Origin: Cellulomonas sp.
GTDB taxonomy: Bacteria; Actinomycetota; Actinomycetes; Actinomycetales; Cellulomonadaceae
DNA: 64,000 nucleotides
Assembly (NCBI RefSeq): GCF_017744555.1
Contig: NZ_JAGIBD010000018.1
Location: 1-64,000 of the forward strand
Direction of reading: 5' to 3'
The notes below the pieces were generated by a model. That model saw nothing but the letters and a program-made list of their open reading frames with translations, was not told where the DNA came from and ran no database searches. The position numbers were made by a program, and so were the translations under genes. Shown in pieces: positions 57,518 through 64,000 of the stretch (its first letter is position 1; the number at the start of each line of letters is the position of its first letter).

Positions 57518-58951
57518 ATGAGGACCCGCACCATCACCGGCACCGCCGCCCGCTCGCTGTGGACGGCCGCCGCGGCGGGCGTCGCGCTCGCCGCCGGCGT
57601 CGTCGGGCTCACCGCCCTGCCCGCCAGCGCCGCGAGCGTCGACACGAGCGCGTACTACGTGCTCGTCAACCGGCAGAGCGGCAAGGCGATGGAGGTCGCG
57701 GGCTGGTCGACCGCCGACGGCGGAGTCGTCCAGCAGTGGACCCGCAACGACGGCAGCGGGCAGCAGTGGAAGTTCGTCGACTCCGGCTCCGGCTGGTACC
57801 GCCTCCAGAACAGGCACTCCGGCAAGGTCCTCGACCTGTGGAACTGGAGCACCGCCGACCGCGGCGAGATCCGCCAGTACACCGACCTCAACGGCGCGAA
57901 CCAGCAGTTCGCGCTCGTCGACTCCGAGGGTGGCCGCGTCCGGCTCGTCAACCGGTACAGCGCCAAGGTCGTCACCGTGACCGACCGGTCCACCGCCGAC
58001 GGCGCGACCGTCACGCAGCTCACCGACAACAACCAGTACAACCAGCAGTGGGAGCTCGTGAAGCTCGGCAGCTCGCCCGGGCCGACGAGCAACCCGACGA
58101 GTGCGCCGTCCACGGGCCTCGTCGGTTGGGCGTCGCAGAACGGCGGCACCACCGGCGGCGGCTCGGCCGCCGTCACGACCGTCACGAGCGCGTCCGCACT
58201 GACGTCGGCCGCGTCCGGCACCACCGCGAAGGTCGTCCGCGTCTCCGGCACGGTCTCGTGCTCGGGGATGCTCGCCGTCGGGTCGAACACGACGATCGAA
58301 GGCGCCAGCGGCTCGAAGATCGTGGGTTGCGGCCTCAATGTGAAAGGCGCCAGGAACGTCATCCTGCGCAACCTCACGTTCGACGGCTGGGACGACGACG
58401 CCGTCAACGTCGAGACGTCGACCAACGTGTGGATCGACCACAACACGTTCGGCACCGGGTACGACGGCTCCGCCGACATCAAGCGCGGCTCCGACTACGT
58501 GACCGTGTCGTGGAACCGGTTCAACGGGCAGGACAAGAACTCGCTCGTCGGGCACTCCGACGACAACGGCGCGCAGGACCGCGGCCACCTGCGCGTGACC
58601 TACCACCACAACTGGTTCGACGGCACGACCCAGCGCAACCCGCGCGTCCGGTTCGGCAACCCCGTGCACGTCTACAACAACCTCTACTCGAGCGTGAAGT
58701 CGTACGGCGTCGCCTCGACGCAGGAGGCCGGCGTGCTCGTCGAGGGCAACTACTTCGAGAACACCCCGGACACCTACCACCGCGGTGAGGGGGCGTCGTC
58801 CGCGGGCTCGCTCGTCGCGCGCAACAACACGTTCGTGGGCTCCACGGCCGGCCAGACCGGCGGGTCCGTGGCGTCGATCCCGTACCCGTACTCGCTCGAC
58901 TCGTCCTCGCAGGTCAAGTCGATCGTGAGCGCGGGCGCCGGGGCGCACTGA
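57518..58951 (+). CDS. Secreted pectate lyase (PL1) with ricin-type carbohydrate-binding module
   Basis: 477-residue exported enzyme cleaving polygalacturonate by beta-elimination. Signal peptide to about residue 39 (LTALPASAASVDTS, cleavage after ASA). A CBM13/ricin-like module with three QQW-type repeats (VVQQWTRNDGSGQQWKF, NGANQQFALV, YNQQWELV) covers about 42-188. After a Ser/Thr/Pro linker the PL1 beta-helix starts near 203; VWIDHNTF near 307, GSADIKRGSDYVTVSWNRF near 318, and the catalytic RNPRVRFG near 372 are intact. ATG 57518 has GGAGGG. It supports growth on plant cell walls. Confidence 0.94.
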   Translation: MRTRTITGTAARSLWTAAAAGVALAAGVVGLTALPASAASVDTSAYYVLVNRQSGKAMEVAGWSTADGGVVQQWTRNDGSGQQWKFVDSGSGWYRLQNRHSGKVLDLWNWSTADRGEIRQYTDLNGANQQFALVDSEGGRVRLVNRYSAKVVTVTDRSTADGATVTQLTDNNQYNQQWELVKLGSSPGPTSNPTSAPSTGLVGWASQNGGTTGGGSAAVTTVTSASALTSAASGTTAKVVRVSGTVSCSGMLAVGSNTTIEGASGSKIVGCGLNVKGARNVILRNLTFDGWDDDAVNVETSTNVWIDHNTFGTGYDGSADIKRGSDYVTVSWNRFNGQDKNSLVGHSDDNGAQDRGHLRVTYHHNWFDGTTQRNPRVRFGNPVHVYNNLYSSVKSYGVASTQEAGVLVEGNYFENTPDTYHRGEGASSAGSLVARNNTFVGSTAGQTGGSVASIPYPYSLDSSSQVKSIVSAGAGAH

Positions 58952-58988
58952 GCACTGACCGCGCACCCGCCGTGCTGGACCGACGACG

Positions 58989-59507
58989 TCAGGCCAGGAC
59001 CGACCCGGCGATCCGCGCGGCGACCTGGTCGGGTGTCAGGTGCGCGGTGTCGACAACCTCGGCCTCCCGGTGCAACCAGGTGCGCGCGGCCTCGGCGTAC
59101 GGCTCGAGGTACGCCAGCCGGAACGGGGAGGGCACCGCGTGGGCCCGTTCGATGCGCCCGCGCAGCGTGTCCTGGTCCGCGTGCAGGACGAAGTGCCGGA
59201 CAGGGATGCCGTGCGCCGCGAGGCCCGTGCTGATCTCCCGCCAGTACTCCTCGACGAGCACCGTCATCGGCATCACGAGCGTGCCGCCCGTGTAGTCGAG
59301 CACGCGGCGGGCCGTCTCGACGACGAGCGGGCGCCACGGCGGCCAGTGCTGGAAGTTGTCCGTCGACGGCAGCCCGGGCGAGATGTCCATGAGGGTCTCG
59401 CCGACCTTCTCGGCGTCGAGGACCCGGGCGTCCGGGAGCAGCTGCTGCACGAGGGCGCTCGTGGTGGTCTTGCCGACGCCGTGGGTGCCGTTCAGCCAGA
59501 CGATCAC
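58989..59507 (-). CDS. Small P-loop ATPase/kinase
   Basis: 172-residue nucleotide-binding protein. Walker A in WLNGTHGVGKTTTSALVQQL begins near residue 4 after a short strand; the rest has LVMPMTVLVEEYWREISTGL near 80, VRHFVLHADQDTLRGRIERA near 102 and AYLEPYAEAARTWLHREAEV near 130, resembling zeta-toxin/chloramphenicol-phosphotransferase-like and TmrB-like kinases. The GTG at 59507 leaves the strand and P-loop in their normal place. The substrate is unknown; TmrB relatives give tunicamycin resistance in some species, which is only a possibility. Confidence 0.82.
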   Translation of the reverse strand: MIVWLNGTHGVGKTTTSALVQQLLPDARVLDAEKVGETLMDISPGLPSTDNFQHWPPWRPLVVETARRVLDYTGGTLVMPMTVLVEEYWREISTGLAAHGIPVRHFVLHADQDTLRGRIERAHAVPSPFRLAYLEPYAEAARTWLHREAEVVDTAHLTPDQVAARIAGSVLA

Positions 59508-59593
59508 GGCAGCAGACGCTAGCGGGCGCCCGCGGTCGTCGGCGCGCTCCGACACGACCCGACGCCTTGCTGCACCGGATCGGCACAGGTCGC

Positions 59594-60364
59594 TCAGACG
59601 AAGGGCTCGACCACCACACCCGCGCCGTCGAGCGCCTCGCGCACTGCCGCTGCCAGCACGGTCGCGCCGGGCGTGTCCGAGTGCACGCACACCGACTCGG
59701 CATCGAGGGGCACGACGGTGCCGTCCACCGCGACGACGTGCCCCCGCACCACCATGTCGAGGACCCGGGCGACGACCGCGTCGGCGTCGACGACGAGGGC
59801 GCCCGGCTCGGTGCGTGGCACGAGCGTGCCGTCCGCCCGGTACCCGCGGTCCGCGAACGCCTCCCTGACTGCACGCAGACCGCGGTCGCCGGCCACGTCG
59901 AGCACCACGGCACCGGGAAGCCCGACGACCGGCAGGTCGCCACCCGCCGCGACGACGGCGTCGACCACCGCGGTCGCCTGCTGCTCGTGCCGGACGACGG
60001 CGTTGTAGAGCGCCCCGTGCGGCTTGACGTACGCGACGGTCGTCCCCGCCTCGGCGGCCGCGCGCCGCAGCGCCGCCACCTGCTCGGCGACGTCCGCGTG
60101 CAGCACGTCGGGCGGGAGGTCGAGGAAGCGTCGTCCGAAGTGCTCGCGGTCCCGGTACGACACCTGCGCACCGACGGCCACCCCACGTTCCGCGGCGGCC
60201 CGGCACACCGCCGCCATGACGCGCTCGTCGCCCGCGTGGAAGCCGCACGCGACGTTCGCGCTGGTGACGGTGGCGAGCAGCAGCGACTCCGGGCCGGCGA
60301 CGCCGGGCACCCAGTCGTCGAGGCCCTCACCGAGGTCGCAGTTGAGGTCGATCCGTCCGCCCAT
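59594..60364 (-). CDS. pxpA: PxpA, 5-oxoprolinase subunit A (LamB/YcsF family)
   Basis: 256-residue subunit of 5-oxoprolinase. DLNCDLGEGLDDWVPGV at residues about 5-21 contains the acidic active-site pair, TSANVACGFHAGDERVMAA near 36, GVAVGAQVSYRDREHFGRRF near 60, and YVKPHGALYNAVVRHEQQAT near 112; all are standard YcsF motifs. ATG 60364. The usual pxpA-pxpB-pxpC order is interrupted: pectate lyase and a small ATPase lie between pxpA and pxpB, and pxpA appears to have its own promoter. Confidence 0.94.
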   Translation of the reverse strand: MGGRIDLNCDLGEGLDDWVPGVAGPESLLLATVTSANVACGFHAGDERVMAAVCRAAAERGVAVGAQVSYRDREHFGRRFLDLPPDVLHADVAEQVAALRRAAAEAGTTVAYVKPHGALYNAVVRHEQQATAVVDAVVAAGGDLPVVGLPGAVVLDVAGDRGLRAVREAFADRGYRADGTLVPRTEPGALVVDADAVVARVLDMVVRGHVVAVDGTVVPLDAESVCVHSDTPGATVLAAAVREALDGAGVVVEPFV

Positions 60365-60542
60365 GGCCTGATCCTCCCGCGCTCGGCGCGCCTCGCGCGG
60401 CCCGGTCCGGTCCGAGAGGTCGCGTCACACGGCATGGGCCGGCGCGGCCCGCTGCGCGCAGCCGGTTCGTCCGGAGCGTCGCCGTGCGCCGGTCCGGGCC
60501 GCGCAGGCGCTCGGTGCGCCGTGCCGGTGCGAGGATGACGCC

Positions 60543-63110
60543 GTGGTCCGGACCGGCGAGCTGCTCGACGTGCTGCTCGCCGCAGGACGGCGAGCAGACC
60601 GGATGACGCACGTCCGGCACCTTCCCGCACGTCCCGGCGAGCAGGTCGACTGGCCGTCGTGGGCGGACGCCGACCTCGTCCAGGGCTACCGGTCGCTCGG
60701 TGTGGACCGTCCGTGGCGGCACCAGGCCGAGGCCGCCGACGCGGCACGGTCCGGCAAGCACGTGGTCCTGGCGACGTCGACCGGCTCCGGCAAGTCGCTC
60801 GCCTTCTGGCTCCCCGCGCTCACCGCAGCGCGCACCGCCGTCGCGTCGTCGACGCTCGACCCGGGGCGCATCGAGTCCGTGGGCCGGCGTGCGAGCACGC
60901 TGTACCTGTGCCCGACGAAGGCGCTCGCCGCCGACCAGCGGCACGCGCTCGACCGGCTCCTGGCGGCGTCGCACGCGCGCGACGTCCGGATCGCGACGTG
61001 CGACGGCGACACGTCTCTCGACGAGCGGCGGTGGGTCCAGGAGTACGCGGACGTGGTGCTCACCAACCCGGACTTCCTGCACTTCGCGCTGCTCCCCCAG
61101 CACCGCCGGTGGGCGCGGCTGCTCGGCTCGCTGCGGTACGTCGTGCTCGACGAGTGCCACGCGTTCCGCGGTGTGTTCGGCGCGCACGTCGCGCTCGTGC
61201 TGCGGCGGCTGCGACGGCTCGCCGCAGCGTACGGCTCGTCGCCGGTGTTCCTCCTCGCGTCCGCGACGACGTCGGACCCCGCCGCGAGCGCCGCACGCCT
61301 GCTCGGCGTCGACCCGTCCGAGGTGACGGCCGTCACCGCCGACGCGTCGCCCATGGGTCGCAAGACGTTCGTGCTGTGGCAGCCACCCGAGCTCCCCGGG
61401 GGCGACGCCCCGTGGTCGGACCTGCTGCCCGACGACGACCCGTGGGCGACCGCCCTGCCGCTCCCGGCCGCCGCGACGCGCGCACCGGACGACCCCGCAC
61501 CCCCGGGACCCGAGGACGTCTGGGCGACCTCCGGCCACGCTCGCGTCCCGGGCGGCGCTCTCGTCCCCGAGGGTTCGGGCCCGCTCGGCACCGGCGAGCG
61601 CGTGACCGTCGAGCCCGCAGACCGGCCACGGCGGACGGCGACCGCCGAGATCGCCGACCTGCTCGCCGACCTGACCGTCGCGGGCGCCCGGACGCTCGCC
61701 TTCACACGGTCCCGGCGTGGCGCCGAGTCGGTCGCCGCCTCGACGCGTGGCCACCTCGAGGAGATCGACCCGGAGCTCGCCCGGCAGGTGTCCGCGTACC
61801 GGGGCGGGTACCTCCCCGAGGAGCGCCGGGCTCTCGAGCAGGCGATCCGTACGGGGGACCTGCGCGCGCTCGCGACGACGAACGCGCTCGAGCTCGGCGT
61901 CGACATCTCCGGGCTCGACGCGGTGCTCATCGCAGGCTGGCCGGGCACCCGTGTGTCGTTGTGGCAGCAGGCCGGCCGTGCGGGACGTGCCGGTGCCGAC
62001 GGGCTGGTCGCGCTCGTCGCCCGCGAGGACCCGCTCGACACGTTCCTCGTGCATCACCCCGAGTCGATCTTCGAGACGCCGGTCGAGGCGACCGTGTTCG
62101 ACCCGACGAACCCCTACGTGCTCGCCCCGCACCTGTGCGCCGCGGCGGCCGAGCAGCCGCTGAGGGCCGATGAGCTCGACCTGTTCGGTCCGCGCTGCGC
62201 CGACCTGCTCGGCGAGCTCGTCGACCGGGGCGCCCTGCGCCGTCGGCCGTCGGGCTGGTACTGGACGCACGCGGAGCCCGCGAGCCGGCTGACCGACCTG
62301 CGCGGCTCGGGCGGCGACCCCGTCCGCGTCGTCGAGTCGGTCACGGGACGCCTGCTCGGCACGGTCGACGCGCCGTCGGCGGACTCGACCGTGCACCCCG
62401 GCGCCGTCTACGTGCACCAGGGGGCGACGTTCGTCGTCGACGAGCTGCACCTCGAGGACGGTGTCGCCCTCGTGACCCGTCGGGACGTCGACTACGGCAC
62501 GTGGGCGCGCTGGGTGACGTCGACGGAGATCCGGTCGATCGACGAGGAGGTCGCCTGGGGGCCGCTCACGTGGGGTTTCGGGGCCGTCGACGTCACGACG
62601 CAGGTCCTCGGCTACCAGCGCAAACGTATCCCCGACCTGCAGGTGCTCGGCAGCGCCGAGCTGGACCTGCCGGCTCGGACGCTGCGGACGGCCGCCGTCT
62701 GGTGGACCGCACCGGCCGAGGTGGTCGAGGCCGCCGGCGTCACCGTCGAGGCCCTCCCGGGAGCGCTGCACGCCGCCGAGCACGCCTCCATCGGCCTCCT
62801 CCCGCTGCTCGCGACGTGCGACCGCTGGGACCTCGGCGGGCTGTCGACGGCGCTGCACGTCGACACCGAGCAGGCGACCGTGTTCGTGCACGACGCCTAC
62901 CCCGGGGGCGCGGGGTTCGCCGAGCGGGGGTTCCGCCTCGGCGCGACCTGGCTCCGCGCGACCCGCGACGCCATCGCCGCCTGCCGCTGCGCGACCGGGT
63001 GCCCGGCGTGCGTGCAGTCGCCGAAGTGCGGCAACGCGAACAACCCGCTCGAGAAGGCCGCGGCCGTCCGCCTGCTCGACGCCGTCCTCGCGCACGCTCC
63101 GACCGCGTAG
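60543..63110 (+). CDS. DEAD/DEAH-box helicase with DUF1998, MrfA-like
   Basis: 855-residue superfamily 2 helicase. Motif I LATSTGSGKSLAFWLPALT near residue 76, motif II VLDECHAFRGVFGAHVALV near 201, and motif VI WQQAGRAGRAGADG near 475; a DUF1998 domain at the C-terminus has the four-cysteine cluster CRCATGCPACVQSPKCGN near 817-834. MrfA in B. subtilis and mycobacteria excises mitomycin C adducts with the exonuclease MrfB, but no MrfB-like gene is seen here. GTG 60543; an extra Asp/Pro-rich stretch near residues 295-345 lengthens the protein. Confidence 0.92.
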   Translation: MVRTGELLDVLLAAGRRADRMTHVRHLPARPGEQVDWPSWADADLVQGYRSLGVDRPWRHQAEAADAARSGKHVVLATSTGSGKSLAFWLPALTAARTAVASSTLDPGRIESVGRRASTLYLCPTKALAADQRHALDRLLAASHARDVRIATCDGDTSLDERRWVQEYADVVLTNPDFLHFALLPQHRRWARLLGSLRYVVLDECHAFRGVFGAHVALVLRRLRRLAAAYGSSPVFLLASATTSDPAASAARLLGVDPSEVTAVTADASPMGRKTFVLWQPPELPGGDAPWSDLLPDDDPWATALPLPAAATRAPDDPAPPGPEDVWATSGHARVPGGALVPEGSGPLGTGERVTVEPADRPRRTATAEIADLLADLTVAGARTLAFTRSRRGAESVAASTRGHLEEIDPELARQVSAYRGGYLPEERRALEQAIRTGDLRALATTNALELGVDISGLDAVLIAGWPGTRVSLWQQAGRAGRAGADGLVALVAREDPLDTFLVHHPESIFETPVEATVFDPTNPYVLAPHLCAAAAEQPLRADELDLFGPRCADLLGELVDRGALRRRPSGWYWTHAEPASRLTDLRGSGGDPVRVVESVTGRLLGTVDAPSADSTVHPGAVYVHQGATFVVDELHLEDGVALVTRRDVDYGTWARWVTSTEIRSIDEEVAWGPLTWGFGAVDVTTQVLGYQRKRIPDLQVLGSAELDLPARTLRTAAVWWTAPAEVVEAAGVTVEALPGALHAAEHASIGLLPLLATCDRWDLGGLSTALHVDTEQATVFVHDAYPGGAGFAERGFRLGATWLRATRDAIAACRCATGCPACVQSPKCGNANNPLEKAAAVRLLDAVLAHAPTA

Positions 63111-63121
63111 CCTCCGCGCCG

Positions 63122-63589
63122 TCACGACGTCGACCCGTCAGCGCTCAGCGGGCCGGCGCGCGCCGTCGCGACGGCGGTGCCCCAGCCCGCCGCCGTGGAC
63201 ACGCCGACAGCGAGCACACCGGCCCCTTCGTCGTCGCAGGACCTCAGCCGGGCACGGTTGCGGCGGACGACCTCGGCCGCCACGGCGCACGGGTCCGCGA
63301 CCGTTCCGACACGCACGCCGAACGAGGCGTCGCGCAGCGCTGCGGCGCCCGCGAGCGCCGCGAGGTCGGCCGCGGACTGTGCTCTTGCGCGCGCGACCTG
63401 CGCCGAGACCAACATCGAGAGCGCGACCCCGAGCATCAGGACCACGGCGACGATCCCGAGGAGGAGCACCGTCCCGGAGCCGCGCTCGGTGTCGTTCCCG
63501 GTGACGCGTGCGACGACCCCCGCAGTGATCGGTGCGCCGACCCGTGCAGCGGGCCGCACCGGCACGTGCGCGAGGCCCGGGCGGGTCAC
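63122..63589 (-). CDS. TadE/TadG-like secreted protein, Rv3654c type
   Basis: 155-residue protein with one hydrophobic helix near 40-60 (GSGTVLLLGIVAVVLMLGVA) followed by ARAQSAADLAALAGAAALRD, the TadG/Rv3654c signature, and a Cys pair near residues 98 and 117. Such proteins belong to Tad-like pilus or secretion loci next to a DUF1998 helicase. GTG at 63589 overlaps the TadE stop by four bases. Convergent with the helicase, with 11 bases between stops. Confidence 0.85.
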   Translation of the reverse strand: MTRPGLAHVPVRPAARVGAPITAGVVARVTGNDTERGSGTVLLLGIVAVVLMLGVALSMLVSAQVARARAQSAADLAALAGAAALRDASFGVRVGTVADPCAVAAEVVRRNRARLRSCDDEGAGVLAVGVSTAAGWGTAVATARAGPLSADGSTS

Positions 63590-63966
63590 GGCGTGCCCGC
63601 ACGGACGCCAGGTTCAGCCCGTCCGACGGCGTCGGACCCGACCCGCCCGAGGCCGAACCGGCCGCCGAACCCGACGGCTGCCTCGACCCGGACCGTCACC
63701 CAGCCCGCGTCCCGCGTGACGACGACCTGCGCGTCGTCCCCGGCGACCCGGTGCGCGGCGGCGGCGACCGCACCGTCGTCGTCGCCGAGCGCGGCGACCC
63801 TGGCCCCGGTGCGCGCGCCGTCCGCGCACCGGGCCTGGGTGACCGCAGCGGACGCGACGACCAGCACCATGACCAGCACGAGCACGACAGCCGGGAGGCC
63901 GACCGCGAGCTCGGCGGTCACGCTGCCGCGGTCGTCTCCTCGGACGTCCGGCCACCGCACTCTCAC
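63586..63966 (-). CDS. TadE-like pilus/secretion protein, Rv3655c type
   Basis: 126-residue TadE-like protein. Short Arg/Asp-rich head, then GSVTAELAVGLPAVVLVLVM, the pilin-like helix with a Glu five residues in, and a mixed exported tail. GTG start at 63966 overlaps the stop of the next upstream gene by four bases. Pseudopilin-like members of Tad systems assemble with the prepilin. Confidence 0.85.
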   Translation of the reverse strand: MRVRWPDVRGDDRGSVTAELAVGLPAVVLVLVMVLVVASAAVTQARCADGARTGARVAALGDDDGAVAAAAHRVAGDDAQVVVTRDAGWVTVRVEAAVGFGGRFGLGRVGSDAVGRAEPGVRAGTP

Positions 63967-64000
63967 GACGTGAGTGCCTGACGCACCAGCGCCATGAGCA
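63963..64000 (-). CDS. C-terminus of an upstream Tad-locus gene (possibly DUF4244), cut by window edge
   Basis: Only the last 11 residues (LMALVRQALTS) and a TGA stop are inside the window; the stop overlaps the TadE-like GTG. Position and ending resemble the small prepilin-like DUF4244/Rv3656c gene that precedes the TadE-like gene in mycobacteria, though the fragment is too short to prove it. Confidence 0.5.
   Translation of the reverse strand, partial: LMALVRQALTS

Noticed and set aside
58989-59507. Tunicamycin-resistance (TmrB) gene
   Set aside because: The P-loop and general size fit, but the specific resistance function cannot be read from sequence, so it is left as a small ATPase/kinase.
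1-64000. tRNA, rRNA, CRISPR arrays, insertion sequences or prophage genes
   Set aside because: No cloverleaf, spaced identical repeats, transposase or integrase motif was noticed on either strand; tandem repeats found are short and in coding or promoter DNA.

Overview
The window is about 64 kb of very GC-rich DNA (roughly 73-75% G+C, with strong G/C bias at third codon positions). Genes are dense and mostly joined by ATGA, GTGA or TGATG stop-start overlaps. The content points to a facultatively anaerobic, plant-polymer-degrading actinobacterium of the Micrococcales, most like Cellulomonas: five menaquinone genes, an L-arabinose operon, a secreted pectate lyase with a ricin-type module, class III (anaerobic) ribonucleotide reductase, the small actinobacterial ribosomal protein bS22, a BldC-like regulator and a Rex redox repressor. 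I see no rRNA, tRNA, CRISPR array, insertion sequence or prophage. Species-level placement is inference.

Layout. 1-8.4 kb: menaquinone genes menD (cut by the left edge), menC, menB, menE and menA, interleaved with a guanidinium-type SMR exporter plus TetR regulator and two tandem DUF3048 lipoproteins. 8.4-14 kb: two small membrane proteins, then a System II cytochrome c maturation operon (histidine phosphatase, TlpA/ResA, CcdA, ResB, CcsB); this order resembles M. tuberculosis Rv0525-Rv0529. 14-20.5 kb: MarR/YceI pair, Rex, glutaredoxin-like protein, HAD-IB phosphatase, GNAT, bS22, BldC-like protein, NUDIX hydrolase and an AcuC-type deacetylase. 20.6-22.8 kb: TrkH/TrkA potassium uptake. 22.8-34.8 kb: a YtfQRT-YjfF-type sugar ABC importer, a PrmC-like methyltransferase, araB-araD-araA, a LacI-family regulator and proC. 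34.9-41 kb: a MacB-type ABC export cluster with two adaptors and a lipoprotein. 41-47.8 kb: a membrane protein, a methyltransferase, an EEP hydrolase, a ThuA-like protein and a proton-pumping pyrophosphatase. 47.9-51.9 kb: two tandem ECF sigma/membrane-protein cassettes and a STAS protein. 51.9-54.5 kb: nrdG-nrdD. 54.6-60.4 kb: an APH-fold kinase, pxpC-pxpB, pectate lyase, a small ATP-binding protein and pxpA. 60.5-64 kb: an MrfA-like helicase and the end of a Tad-type secretion locus.

How genes work together. The two most informative regulatory signals are visible directly in the DNA. First, near-identical 16-bp LacI-type operators lie upstream of the sugar ABC importer and upstream of araB, next to a LacI-family gene, so the importer probably brings in L-arabinose and belongs to one regulon with araBDA. 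Second, each ECF cassette is preceded by the same bipartite promoter (CCAAC-N-ATTCC, then CGTC, 22 bp from start to start), which suggests autoregulation by two related, possibly cross-talking sigma factors, each coupled to a single-pass membrane protein that may be its anti-sigma factor. Other candidate sites are a palindromic TetR operator between sugE and menB, a CRP-like site between hppA and the first ECF gene, paired NrdR-like boxes upstream of nrdD, and two tandem GAANCGNTTC operators upstream of the pectate lyase.
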